From NCBI GenBank assembly GCA_910588285.1, contig CAJUQB010000004.1, positions 1-64,000 on the forward strand: a stretch of 64,000 nt of DNA, written 5' to 3'. The DNA is from an uncultured Lachnospiraceae bacterium. GTDB taxonomy: Bacteria > Bacillota > Clostridia > Lachnospirales > Lachnospiraceae. Shown one piece after another: positions 35,010-44,006 of the stretch; position 1 is the stretch's first letter; each line of letters begins with the position of its first letter. The translations under genes and the position numbers were made by a program. The notes beneath the pieces were generated by a model. The model saw nothing but the letters and a program-made list of their open reading frames with translations. It searched no databases and was not told the DNA's origin.

Positions 35010-35495
35010 TCACAATCTCCCTTGCTTCTGCTTGGGCTCATATCCCATTGTTCTCCCTGCTACTTCTTCGAAGAACTCTACCATTCTTCCTGGCAGCGTC
35101 CTGGACAGAAACAAAGGATATTCTGCAAATTCTGAAAGCTTTGGGTGGTCCGTCCTTTGAAAGACCGGATGCTGCATCATCAGGTCCGGCAGATTGCAGT
35201 CCTCTGTCAAACTCACCGTAACCGACCCGGATCCCTTTAGCAGGGACAGCTGCTCCATCCCCTGTGCAAACACATCCTCGCACTGCTTCAGGCTCTCCAG
35301 CAAGATCCGTCCGGCTTCTGTCAGGGTAACCTCCCTGCGTACACTTCGTTCCAACAGCCGAACCTCCAATTCCTCCTCAAGCCTGCGGATGTATTTGCTG
35401 ACTGCCGGCTGGGAAATATACAGCTTCTCTGCTGCCTTTGAAAAATTTAACACCTTCCCTACTTCTAAGAAGCAGGACAGCTCCTGCAGCGTCAT
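35010..35495 (-). pseudogene. LysR regulator with large internal deletion
   Basis: The first ~95 residues are a complete LysR winged helix (MTLQELSCFLEVGKVLNFSK, SQPAVSKYIRRLEEELEVRL). The effector domain, normally about 200 residues, is reduced to a ~65-residue piece ending YEPKQKQGRL. The total of 161 residues is half the family length with no frameshift, so an in-frame internal deletion is likely. The protein might still bind DNA but should not sense a ligand normally. Confidence 0.7.
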
Positions 35496-35618
35496 GGCTC
35501 CCCCTCCCTCTTCGATATAACCTTATTGTTATATCTATACTGTAATCCGATATTTTACTTTTGTCAATCCATCACCTAAAATAAATGTATCAACGAAGGA
35601 TAGGAAGTTTCTTTTCAC

Positions 35619-35683
35619 GGGTCAGGAATGCGCACTAGCTGCGCAGGGTCTGCCCCAGCGAAGCGAGGGTATTCCGTGAGAAC
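35619..35683. repeat. Dispersed foldback repeat, copy B
   Basis: This is the inverted counterpart of 27242-27306 (61 of 65 identical). The flanking bases fold back, with CACGG before and CCGTG after. It is the first part of a longer structured stretch that reaches 35782. Confidence 0.75.
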
Positions 35684-35693
35684 ATGATTCAGG

Positions 35694-35782
35694 AGTGAGG
35701 GGCGATTTTTGCGTAGCAAAACTTTAAATATCGCCCCGAATCGTTGCTATGAGCGGCCCCTCGGGCCGTGAATAGTAACGAT
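35694..35782. repeat. Structured intergenic element ending GTGAATAGTAACG
   Basis: Two further hairpins follow copy B: GGGGCGAT...ATCGCCCC (about 35699-35737) and CGGCCC-ctc-GGGCCG (35754-35768). The end, CCGTGAATAGTAACG, is the same as the end of the repeat at the left edge of the window, so the two element families share modules. Confidence 0.55.
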
Positions 35783-35846
35783 AGGAAACACATAAAATGC
35801 AAAAAGAAGGGAGCAATATCATATCTTCTGTTCCATTTTTTATCTG

Positions 35847-36182
35847 CTATTCCATCGGGATTACCAGGCCATGTATTTTCCGTTCTGCCTCCTGATAAAC
35901 AGTCTCATCATCCCGGATGGAAATTACAATAGTCCTCATAAGCCCGCCCTCCCGAACCAACTGATAGACAACACGGTATCCCAGATTGCGCAGCTTAATC
36001 TTATAGTATCCACTCAGCTTTGCCCTTGCATGATTGCCTAAGGACTTCCCTATCCCATCAGGAGGAGGCAGGGGACGTTCTGCCGTCTTATCAATGGCTT
36101 TTAAAATCAGTTTGCGATTATACGGATCCAAACTTTTCAAATCCTGCTGTGCTTCTTTGATGTACTCAATTTTCCACTTCAT
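35847..36182 (-). CDS. RelE/ParE-type toxin
   Basis: The 111-residue basic protein shows the RelE/ParE pattern: KWKIEYIKEAQQDLKSLDPY, a central KLSGYYKIKLRNLGYRVVYQ and a final strand with VISIRDDETVY. Most members of this fold are ribosome-dependent mRNA endonucleases. It lies 12 bases after the antitoxin gene in the same direction, the usual order. Structured repeats flank the pair on both sides. Confidence 0.85.
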   Translation of the reverse strand: MKWKIEYIKEAQQDLKSLDPYNRKLILKAIDKTAERPLPPPDGIGKSLGNHARAKLSGYYKIKLRNLGYRVVYQLVREGGLMRTIVISIRDDETVYQEAERKIHGLVIPME

Positions 36183-36194
36183 TGGTGATACCCC

Positions 36195-36521
36195 TTATTC
36201 AATCTCCACATCCAAGCCTGCCAGGTCATCCTCCGTAATACCAAAGGATGCCATAACCTCCTCCCGGCTCATGAATTCCTGTGGATCATAACCGCCCATC
36301 CGCTGCTCTGTCTCCTCCTGTAAGATATAATCTGAAAGCATCTCCATCAGAGCTTCATATTTCCCGGGAGACATCAAAACGCAGGCAGGCCGGTTATTTT
36401 TCATTACAACCTTAGTCCCGCCAGATTCCACCTCGTCAAAAATACGATTAGCCTCACCTTTATTAAACCTGGAAATTGGAACGATTGATTTCATGATACC
36501 CATAACAGACATCTCATTCAC
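36195..36521 (-). CDS. Phd/YefM-type antitoxin
   Basis: I propose the GTG start at 36521, because GAGGAGG lies seven bases upstream. The ATG at 36560 has no ribosome site and sits about 12 bases after a TATAAT box on the minus strand. The 108-residue product has a Phd/YefM N-terminus (MKSIVPISRFNKGEANRIFD) with MKNNRPACVLMSPGKYEAL. A disordered acidic tail (EEDDL-type) follows and probably wraps the toxin. It should repress its own operon with the toxin as co-repressor. Confidence 0.82.
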   Translation of the reverse strand: MNEMSVMGIMKSIVPISRFNKGEANRIFDEVESGGTKVVMKNNRPACVLMSPGKYEALMEMLSDYILQEETEQRMGGYDPQEFMSREEVMASFGITEDDLAGLDVEIE

Positions 36522-36703
36522 AGCGTATCCCTCCTCGTAATTAAATTCTAAAATACTCATTACTGATTTTATTATACACTTTATCTATGAAAATATCAAT
36601 ATTATTATCTATAAAAACATAGATACAATAGGATAGGATTTTATGCGAAGCGCTCTGCGTCCTACATTGAACCTTTCTGTCGTTGGCAAAGCAGCTTCCA
36701 CCA

Positions 36704-36797
36704 GTTACTATTTACGGTGCCTTGCACTCTGCTGCAAGGCATCCGGCCAGTAAAATAGCGGTTGCGTGCATCCAGCCCCTCGCCGTCCGGCGACTTT
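36704..36797. repeat. Dispersed palindromic intergenic repeat, copy 2
   Basis: This is the inverted copy of 21-114 (90 of 94 identical). It ends exactly where the DUF3800 remnant begins, so insertion or recombination at the repeat may have removed the 5' part of that gene. Confidence 0.75.
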
Positions 36798-37022
36798 GGA
36801 GAATATGACTATCGCTCGCCATACTACATCATCACAATGCTCTTTCACGATCAGAATATAGATATTCAACCTGCCATCACAAAACTAAAAACAGAACGCT
36901 CCTATCTGGGGCTCAAGAACATCTGTATACATACCGGGCCTATTATTCGTAAAGAAGAAATCTATGTTCATATGCCAATTGACGAAAGGCAACGCATTTT
37001 TGCGATCCCCCATACCATATAG
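36798..37022 (+). pseudogene. DUF3800 gene fragment
   Basis: The frame YIITMLFHDQNIDIQPAITK, then ICIHTGPIIRKEEIYVHMPI, resembles the N-terminal third of DUF3800 proteins (an RNase H-like fold). The start, with its first Asp motif, and the C-terminal two thirds are missing. It abuts the dispersed repeat. Confidence 0.55.
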
Positions 37023-37125
37023 GTTGATGGCATCTACCGGCACCATATGCATTGGGAATCCCAGAAGATACATGCCGGACAATCCCATGCTGGTCCAGCC
37101 TTCAGTGCGGGCGCCGCCGGCATGG

Positions 37126-37362
37126 TCAAAGGATTATGTTCTCGTGATGCTCCTCCCAGAACAAATTCATCAACCTGGTTTCATTGGTATACTCCACGAT
37201 GCAATGCTTCATCTGCAGATAGATCCGCCGCAGCATCTCCTCCCGATCCACATCAATCTTCCTCTTCACCGTGCCATCCGCCTGGAACAGCAGGCCGCTC
37301 CAGTACCGGATCCGAAGCTCCCGCCCCTCCGGAATCTCCCGGGTATAGCAAAACATGGACAC
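37126..37362 (-). pseudogene. Small coding fragment, possibly DAPG-hydrolase-like
   Basis: A 78-residue frame contains CYTREIPEGRELRIRYWSG and a C-terminal helix with HCIVEYTNETRLMNLFWEEH. This is distantly like the end of the PhlG/DAPG hydrolase family, but I would not rely on it. It lies 10 bases beyond the flavoprotein fragment and probably is one more broken gene in this interval. Confidence 0.35.
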
Positions 37363-37372
37363 ATATTCTTCC

Positions 37373-38143
37373 CTATCCGGATGATCCTGTATTGCGGCTA
37401 ATTACCAGCACCGGCGATGCAAGTATAATATATGGCCGGAATTTTCTCTTTTTGTCAAACAGGCTGTCGTATCCCCGTTGGCAGTCCCGGTTGTAGGTGC
37501 CAATGGTCCCCTGAAGGGCTCCTGCCGGAACCTGAATCTGCTCTGCCAGCTCTCCCACACTGTCCGCCCGGAAATAATTGTCCGCGCCTGCTTCCGTCAC
37601 CTCGTCAAACAGCTCATCCAGGTCAATCTGGATATCGTTGGATAAATACCCCCAGATATCCGGCCCCTCATTCTGGATTTTCTCCTTTGTGACCTGATCC
37701 AGGATCACGTAATAGGCACCGTCCTTCTGCCGGGCAATAGCATTGGCCAGATAGCAACCGTTCATGATCCCCTCATTTACAAAGCGCTCCCCCTGTTTAT
37801 TCACCCACAGATAGGGGAAGCTGAACATCATCAGATCCCACAGGGGCTGTGTTTTGGCGCTGCGGGGGAAATATTCCCCGTCACAATAGGAGGTGAGCAT
37901 CAGCTCCATCCCGTCGGAAGCCGCCCCCAGCTTCCGGGCCAGGCGGACACCATCTCCGGTCAGGGGGATGCTGTTGACCGTTCCCACATTCCCGTTTAGC
38001 ACAAACCCTGGCCCTGTCTCGGCCATCAGATCCGGATCATGCATATATCCCCCTGCCGTTATCACCACAGCCTTTGCTTCAATCTCATGTTCTTCTCCCT
38101 TACCGTCTTTGTAATAAAGTGTATATCCCGCCGGACAGGACAT
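37373..38143 (-). pseudogene. Internal fragment of an FAD-dependent fumarate-reductase-like flavoprotein
   Basis: The 256-residue frame (AVVITAGGYMHDPDLMAETG, then WVNKQGERFVNEG and YNRDCQRGYDSLF) matches the middle of the FAD_binding_2 family (fumarate or urocanate reductase type). The N-terminal FAD-binding GxGxxG and the C-terminal end are absent: it begins abruptly at 38143 beside an AraC fragment and ends in unrelated sequence after KKRKFRPYIILASPVLV. Intact relatives are usually 450-600 residues. Confidence 0.7.
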
Positions 38144-38147
38144 TATT

Positions 38148-38705
38148 CTATTCGTTCACTGTCTCAGTGGCAGCGGGATTGTGTACACCGACGCAGAAAT
38201 TTATACCATGCAAAAAGGACATTCCCTGGTGTTCAATATCCAAAATGGATATCTTGCCCGGGCAATGTCCGATGATTTTCAATTTATCTGGCTCCAACAG
38301 ACAGGTTTTCTGCCAAACCAGATCCTGGTGCATTTGAATAAGGACCGGGGACGCATCTTTTATACAGACACCGACATCCTGCCCCTGTGTGATGAAATTT
38401 ATTCCCTTGCGCGCCAGGGATGGTGCTACGAATCCGAGATACGCATCAACTGTCTGCTCTATGATTTATGGGGCGCCCTGCACCTTTCCAGAATCCCCAC
38501 ATACCATACCACAGCCGCTCATACCTATATCGAGGAGCACTATATGGAGGAGGACCTCTCCATCCAGCAGCTGGCCTCCCTCTGCCACATGGGGAGCTAT
38601 TATTTTATCCGCTGCTTTAAAAGGGATTACGGGCTTACACCACACCAATGCACACCCCATGCATTCCGGAAGGACTTTCATCCTCATACGATTTCATCCC
38701 TCTGA
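38148..38705 (+). pseudogene. AraC-family regulator fragment
   Basis: From about 38148 the frame reads HCLSGSGIVYTDAEIYTM, the middle of an AraC cupin domain. It continues to one helix-turn-helix (EEDLSIQQLASLCHMGSYYF) and stops after GLTPHQCTPHAFRKD, where the second DNA-binding helix should follow. Both ends are missing. A GTG at 38181 is the first possible start codon, but it has no credible ribosome site. Its 5' break coincides with that of the divergent flavoprotein fragment, so one deletion may have cut both. Confidence 0.7.
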
Positions 38706-39435
38706 TCTTTGTATATGCTCCCTGATTTCCGCTTCATGCTGTTGACAATAGGCAAAGCTGTTTTGCATAGTTTCAATGATACAGCTGTGCTTCCGCTGCC
38801 CTGCCGGAGCATCCTTGTCATATGCGATTCCCACCAGCAGGAGCTCTCCGCCATAGCCTTCTATTAATTTGGGATACTGCCGGTTTCTGATCTGGGCAAT
38901 GGCTCCTTTTGCAGTTTGATTCCATTTCAATTCAATCACAAGTGCTGGCAATGACGATCCCTTTTTGGGCAAATAGATCAGGTCTGCATAACCCACACCA
39001 GCCGGAGCCTCTTCCAGCAATACGTTCAAAAAAAGACCCTTTCGGGTTTAGCTGCGGATAAGCCTGGGAGAGCTCTCTTACCAACTCCTGCTTGATAAAT
39101 GGAACAAGCTCCATTTCTTCCGCTTCCTCCATAACGCTTGCCAGATCAAGATAAATCACGTCATATTTATTCAAATGCTTCTCATATGCTCCTGAATCAG
39201 ATGCAATCTTAAGATCCTCAAACAGACTGGCTGAATCACAGGTCTTATCGTAATAGGCACAAAGCATTTTGGCTGCAAAGGATTTGCCAAATCGGCGTGG
39301 ACGGCTGACACAGACCAACCGTCTTGGTGTCTCCATGGTCTCGTTGACCAGCTGAATCAGCCCGCTTTTATCTACATAGACATCATTTCTGATCCTGGAA
39401 AACCCACTATTTCCAGGATTCAAATACATTCCCAT
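38694..39435 (-). pseudogene. AAA-ATPase-like/PD-(D/E)xK gene, internally deleted and frameshifted
   Basis: The 5' part (from 39435) reads NPGNSGFSRIRNDVYVDKSG and VCVSRPRRFGKSFAAKML, the P-loop of the AAA-ATPase-like family. The 3' part, one frame over, reads VGYADLIYLPKKGSSLPALV, then IELKWNQTAKGAIAQI, the PD-(D/E)xK nuclease domain that ends these proteins. The frame changes near 39025-39035 (LNPKG|LFLNVLLEEAP). The total, about 245 residues, is less than half of the normal ~550, so the middle is gone. The gene at 8836-9036 is a remnant of the same broad group. Confidence 0.75.
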
Positions 39436-39451
39436 ACATGCCTTCCCTCTG

Positions 39452-39778
39452 TCACGATCTGTATTTCTTTTCAATCACAACCGTGTATATAACCATAGCA
39501 GCGATGGCCTCAGCCAATATCCCCAAAACCGAAACAATGATCCATGGCGAATTCTGTCCCATCAGCAATGGGAGACCCAATAAAATAAATACAGCGCCAA
39601 ATCCACAAAACAGCTTTCCCATTGCTGCATTATATCCCTTAAAATCCGTAACCTGGAAGGTTTTTATATTCGCCCAAAAGCCCATTGGCCTTTTTGAAAA
39701 AAAGGAATATACTCCCAGTCCAATCATCAAACACCCCACTATGCTCCACAAAATAAATCCAAACATCGCTCCTGTCAT
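39452..39778 (-). CDS. Small three-helix membrane protein (DUF3784-like)
   Basis: The start at 39778 follows GGAG by six bases; an ATG eight codons earlier lacks a site. The 108-residue product has three membrane segments (~5-25, ~50-70, ~78-100) and a loop with FFSKRPMGFWAN typical of the small DUF3784 proteins. No function is established for that group. It is monocistronic. Confidence 0.65.
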   Translation of the reverse strand: MTGAMFGFILWSIVGCLMIGLGVYSFFSKRPMGFWANIKTFQVTDFKGYNAAMGKLFCGFGAVFILLGLPLLMGQNSPWIIVSVLGILAEAIAAMVIYTVVIEKKYRS

Positions 39779-39971
39779 TTCGGTCTCCTTTCCGTCACTC
39801 ATTTGATATACAGATTCCTTTTTAAATCCTCTTTTTGTTACTTTTGGGGTTTAAAACGCCCCATTTATCAGACAGCTCTATTCTATTATACGGAAAAGTT
39901 CCGAAATAGACAAGTGCCATTTGATAAAAAGCGTCTTGCTTTTCTTTGTTACGCATGATATAGTTATATTA

Positions 39972-39983
39972 TTCTATATAGAA
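39972..39983. promoter_or_regulatory. Candidate MarR operator
   Basis: TTCTATATAGAA is a perfect 12-base palindrome 20 bases upstream of the MarR start, within an AT-rich promoter region. The position suits autoregulation; the assignment is by symmetry only. Confidence 0.45.
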
Positions 39984-40003
39984 ATATTCCAACAGGAACT
40001 AAG

Positions 40004-40450
40004 GTGATAAATTTGGAAACAAGAGGCGGATTTTATATAACACAAATCAAACAGCTTCAGGAACGGATTTTTGAACGGCTATTACTTGAGAACGGAATTG
40101 AAATAAGCGGCGGGCAGGGACGGATTTTATTTGTTTTATGGAAAACAGATCATCTTACCATCAGCGAGATCAGTAAAAAGACCTCCCTTGCCAAAAATAC
40201 GGTGTCTGTTGTCATAAATGGAATGGTGAAAAAAGGAATTGTAGAGAGAAATACCAATCCTGACAATCGCCGTCAGGCAATTGTATCTCTCACAGAATAC
40301 GCAAAATCATTACAATCAAACTATGAAATGGTATCTCAGAAGATGAATGTATTATTTTATCAGGGCTTTTCTGCGGAAGAGCAACAACAATTTGAACAAT
40401 ATCTTGCCCGAATACTGAAAACCCTGACGGAAAATCTGCATATGGACTAA
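40004..40450 (+). CDS. MarR family regulator
   Basis: The 148-residue protein has the MarR winged helix (residues ~25-110, LTISEISKKTSLAKNTVSVV, then GIVERNTNPDNRRQAIVSLT). The open frame starts with GTG at 40004; a TTG nine bases later, preceded by AAGGTGA, is an equally good start. The flavin-oxidase-like gene follows 23 bases downstream with its own GGAGG, so the two form an operon. Confidence 0.85.
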   Translation: MINLETRGGFYITQIKQLQERIFERLLLENGIEISGGQGRILFVLWKTDHLTISEISKKTSLAKNTVSVVINGMVKKGIVERNTNPDNRRQAIVSLTEYAKSLQSNYEMVSQKMNVLFYQGFSAEEQQQFEQYLARILKTLTENLHMD

Positions 40451-40473
40451 CAATCGGAGGAGGATGGCTGCCA

Positions 40474-40902
40474 ATGAAAACAAAGGAACATCTTATGGCA
40501 TTTATTAAGAAACAGAACGTATCATTTATTGCTTCTGTAGATGAAGAAGGCTTCCCCAATATCAAGGCAATGTTTGCGCCGCGCAAGATTGAGGGAAATT
40601 GTTTTTACTTTTCAACCAATACATCTTCTATGCGCACACAACAATTTGTAAAAAATGCAAAGGCAAGTATCTATTTTTATAACAAAGGACTTTTTAAATA
40701 TGAGGGTATTATGCTGGCCGGTACGATGGAAATCCTGCAGGACGCTGAAATTAAGCAGGAAATCTGGCGTATCGGAGACACCATGTTTTATAAGCAGGGG
40801 GTAACTGACCCTGATTACTGTGTATTAAAATTCACGGCACTGGGGGGAAGATATTATTGTGATTTGAAGACAGAAAGCTTTGATATTGAGGATCTCATAT
40901 AA
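40474..40902 (+). CDS. Pyridoxamine 5'-phosphate oxidase-like flavin protein
   Basis: The 142-residue protein has the split-barrel fold of the PNPOx-like group (SFIASVDEEGFPNIKAMFAP, FYFSTNTSSMRTQQFVKNAK). Members bind FMN, F420 or heme and act in detoxification more often than in vitamin B6 synthesis. GGAGG precedes the start. Control by the MarR protein upstream suggests a stress or xenobiotic role. Confidence 0.85.
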   Translation: MKTKEHLMAFIKKQNVSFIASVDEEGFPNIKAMFAPRKIEGNCFYFSTNTSSMRTQQFVKNAKASIYFYNKGLFKYEGIMLAGTMEILQDAEIKQEIWRIGDTMFYKQGVTDPDYCVLKFTALGGRYYCDLKTESFDIEDLI

Positions 40903-40935
40903 TGGGTGAGAAATGAACACTTAACCCAGGATGTC

Positions 40936-40982
40936 AAAACCAGAGCAAACCTGTATCATAGAGACAGATTTGCTCCGGTTTT
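40936..40982. terminator. Bidirectional terminator between convergent operons
   Basis: AAAACCAGAGCAAA and TTTGCTCCGGTTTT form a 14-base stem with one mismatch, with A/T runs on both flanks. It separates the PNPOx gene from the convergent FAD oxidoreductase gene. Confidence 0.8.
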
Positions 40983-41010
40983 ATTTCATTTCATCTTTAC
41001 CGGGTTTCCG

Positions 41011-42540
41011 TCAGCTTGCAGGATCATCAAACCATTCCACATCCTCCCGGGTGTTTACGGATTCCCTGGTAGCCAGGAATTCCTCAATGGCAGCTTTGGC
41101 CCTGGCCTTTTCCTGTTTTACGATTTCCTCGTCCCGGTACAGGCAGGCCCCTTCCTCCAGCAGACGCTTCTGCAGCTTCCTGATATCCACTGCCCGCACC
41201 TCTACCTGGTCGTCAATGGCAAGCTTGGCCGCAATCCCCGCCGCCTGGCCTTCTGCCATCACAAGAGGCATCAGCCTGGTGCTGCCATGGGCTATGTGGG
41301 AGACAGAGATACATCTGCCAATGACAATCAACCCGTCCATTTTCTTGGGAATCAGGCAGCGGTAGGGCAGATCATAGGCATCGTCATTTTCAATCCATAG
41401 CCCTTCCACTGTGCGGGTATCCTTGTGGGGATCGACCCAGTAGGAGCCCTTTGTCTCCTTATGCACATCGCAGGGGAAGCCGTAGCGGGCGATTACATCG
41501 TCAAAATGACGGCCTCTCTGTACATCCTCTGCCTCCATCGTATATTCCCCTACAATATGCCGGGACTCCCGGAAGCCAATCTCAATACCGGAATCCGCCA
41601 GGTAGGATTTTTCAAAGCCAGGTACATGCTCAATCAGGAAGCGAGAAATACTTTCCGCCTGCTTATGCCCATCCAATTCCGCCTCAGTGCGGGATTTTGC
41701 ATCCGTGGGGTCAAAATGGCAGCGGGTCGAATTCAGGCTGATGACCCCAGGCAGGGCTGTTGTGGTAAACAGGATACTCTCCTTTGCCGAGTATACCTCA
41801 CCCTTCACCGCCTTTTCCCGGAACAGACTGTAAAATCCCTGGGCAACGAACTGACGCTGCTGAAGATTGGCAGGAATGGGCTTATCTACCGGAATCTGCT
41901 CTGTCTTGACATCATAATCCTCCAGGGTAGACATTACATAGTCGTGAAGCCTGTCAATATCCACATTTCCCATATCAAACATCAGGCTGCCCGGCTGGAT
42001 CACCCCTGAGCCGTCCCCCATGACCCATTCTGCGCCGGCGCGGACGGCAACGTCCGCATCTCCGGTAGCATCAATTATTACATCCCCATAGTAAGTGCTG
42101 CGCCCGGATTTATTTTCCACCACAACACCTTTTACCTTATTGCCTTCCACCACCACATCTGCCAGGTAAGTATGAAGCATCAGCTCTACGCCGGCCTCAC
42201 AGACCATTTCCATAGAAATCCATTTGTACAGCTCCCGGTTGTAGAGCGATGCATAATAGCCGGAGCCGTAGGATTTCAATGCCCGCAGATGGGGCGTTGC
42301 ACCGCCGCAGGCAACCAGACGGTCCATAAATTCCTGGGGAAGCCCCCGAATCACCTGCTCATCCTTGTAAAAGAAGGACGCCATATTGCACAGACCGCCT
42401 GCGGTTGCTGTTCCTCCCAGGAATCCGTACTGCTCAATCAGAAGCGTCCTGGCGCCTTCCCGTCCTGCTGCAATGGCAGCCAAAACGCCGCCCGTACCGC
42501 CGCCTACTACAATTACATCATATTTTTCCTGATAACCCAT
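41011..42540 (-). CDS. FAD-dependent oxidoreductase (FAD_oxidored family)
   Basis: The 509-residue protein opens with YDVIVVGGGTGGVLAAIAAG, the FAD-binding motif, and continues with GFLGGTATAGGLCNMASFF, typical of the FAD_oxidored (HdrA-related) family found in sugar and uronate gene clusters. A conserved IDATGDADVA and RESRHIVGEY support the call. The substrate is unknown. It is the last gene of a cluster with an aldolase and a sugar-type ABC importer, so it probably oxidises the imported compound or a derivative. Confidence 0.82.
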   Translation of the reverse strand: MGYQEKYDVIVVGGGTGGVLAAIAAGREGARTLLIEQYGFLGGTATAGGLCNMASFFYKDEQVIRGLPQEFMDRLVACGGATPHLRALKSYGSGYYASLYNRELYKWISMEMVCEAGVELMLHTYLADVVVEGNKVKGVVVENKSGRSTYYGDVIIDATGDADVAVRAGAEWVMGDGSGVIQPGSLMFDMGNVDIDRLHDYVMSTLEDYDVKTEQIPVDKPIPANLQQRQFVAQGFYSLFREKAVKGEVYSAKESILFTTTALPGVISLNSTRCHFDPTDAKSRTEAELDGHKQAESISRFLIEHVPGFEKSYLADSGIEIGFRESRHIVGEYTMEAEDVQRGRHFDDVIARYGFPCDVHKETKGSYWVDPHKDTRTVEGLWIENDDAYDLPYRCLIPKKMDGLIVIGRCISVSHIAHGSTRLMPLVMAEGQAAGIAAKLAIDDQVEVRAVDIRKLQKRLLEEGACLYRDEEIVKQEKARAKAAIEEFLATRESVNTREDVEWFDDPAS

Positions 42541-42590
42541 TCTTCTTTCCTCCGTATTCTTTGCTTATCTTTTATACCTGCTTTTTCCAT

Positions 42591-43955
42591 TTATTGATAC
42601 CGCGATACCAGCTCATCCAGGGCAGCCTTCACGTCCCCTCCGTTGATAATCAGGTTCTGTACCTCCTCTGCAACTGCGGTTGAAAACTCTGCGTTATAGT
42701 CCGGCTCGAAGAAGAAATTATCAAGGCCTGTCTCCCAGATCCTGGACCATTCGGACATGACATCATACATGGCGGAGCTCTTGATCTCCTCTAAGTCGTA
42801 TACGCTGGTGCGCACCGGCATGCAGGATGCCTCATACCAGTAGGAGCTTGCCTCTGTGGTAAGGTTTGCGGTGATAAAGTCAAAGGCAATCTCCGGATAC
42901 CTGCATTCCGCCCCGATTCCCAATGTCTGGGAGGTATCATAGGCCGGCGCCACGGAACCATCTGCCACTCCCGGAATGGCGCAGGTTTTGATATGTTCCC
43001 CAACGCCCTCTGCGGACGTCAATGCGCCGTAACGGTGGGAGCCCAGGATAATGGAATAAGCGGTGCCTGCCTTCATGGCATTGAAGGTATCCTCAATATT
43101 CATCTGAACACCTGCATTGTCCATAACTCCTGCATGGTACAGATCCCGGAGCCACTCGATGGCCATAACGCCCTCCTCGCTGTTCAGCACAAGATTCATA
43201 TCCTTATCATAAACGCTTGCACCAAAGGCATACAGCACCGGTGTCAGCTGCTGCAGGAAGCCGTCGTCCCCATGACAGCCAAGAACAAATCCATAATTGC
43301 CTCCTTCTGTGTACTGTCCGGCCTTGTCCACAATATCCTGCAGGCTCTTGAAGGGCGGCTCCTCCCCATAAATGTCAGTACGGTAATACAGTACCATGCA
43401 GCGCGTTTCCCAGGGAAGGCTGTAGATCTCCCCATCTGTCTTAGTTAGGGCCTCTGCCGTATAAATGTAATCCTCCGTCTCATCAATCCATGCCTTTGCA
43501 TACTCGGTCATGGGCTGAAGGCCTCCGGCTGCAATATACTGGTCCAGGTTCGTGGAAAAAGCGCATACCACATCCGGAGAATTTCCTGCAGCTGCCGCCT
43601 GGGTGAACTGGGTGTGCAGGTCAGCCCAGTTTACGCTGACTACCGTCATCCTTGCACCGAATGCATTCGTCTCGTTCCAATTGTCCACAATTTTCTTAAA
43701 AGCAATATTTCTGGGGTCTGCATCTGACTCAGGGTTCAGAATCGTCCAGCAAATCAGCTCTGCCCCCTCTCCCAAAGATTGCTGCGTGTCACCGGAGGGC
43801 TCCTGGGGATTCTCCGGCTCCCGGCCTTCCCCCTGCTGTCCTGATTCCCGGTTATCTGCCGGGGGCTGCTCTGTCTGTCCGCTTTTGCCGCAGGACGCCA
43901 GTGAGAGGATCAGTACCACGGTCATAACAAATGCCCACATATTTTTTCTTTTCAT
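42591..43955 (-). CDS. ABC transporter extracellular solute-binding lipoprotein
   Basis: The start at 43955 follows AAGGAGAC. The 454-residue protein has a lipoprotein signal with lipobox LASC near residue 22, a Pro/Glu/Gln-rich linker, and a family-1 solute-binding fold (TQFTQAAAAGNSPDVVCAFS, WETRCMVLYYRTDIYG). It would capture an oligosaccharide or related solute for the two permeases encoded upstream. As is normal for this class, the ATPase is not in the cluster and is probably shared. Confidence 0.88.
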   Translation of the reverse strand: MKRKNMWAFVMTVVLILSLASCGKSGQTEQPPADNRESGQQGEGREPENPQEPSGDTQQSLGEGAELICWTILNPESDADPRNIAFKKIVDNWNETNAFGARMTVVSVNWADLHTQFTQAAAAGNSPDVVCAFSTNLDQYIAAGGLQPMTEYAKAWIDETEDYIYTAEALTKTDGEIYSLPWETRCMVLYYRTDIYGEEPPFKSLQDIVDKAGQYTEGGNYGFVLGCHGDDGFLQQLTPVLYAFGASVYDKDMNLVLNSEEGVMAIEWLRDLYHAGVMDNAGVQMNIEDTFNAMKAGTAYSIILGSHRYGALTSAEGVGEHIKTCAIPGVADGSVAPAYDTSQTLGIGAECRYPEIAFDFITANLTTEASSYWYEASCMPVRTSVYDLEEIKSSAMYDVMSEWSRIWETGLDNFFFEPDYNAEFSTAVAEEVQNLIINGGDVKAALDELVSRYQ

Positions 43956-44006
43956 ACGACGTCTCCTTTTTCTTCGGTTTTTTGGTTTACGGGTTTCCTT
44001 TTTCAC

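Noticed and set aside
38181..38705. Functional AraC regulator starting at GTG 38181
   Set aside because: Coding similarity extends upstream of the GTG without a start, the second helix-turn-helix is missing, and no ribosome site exists.
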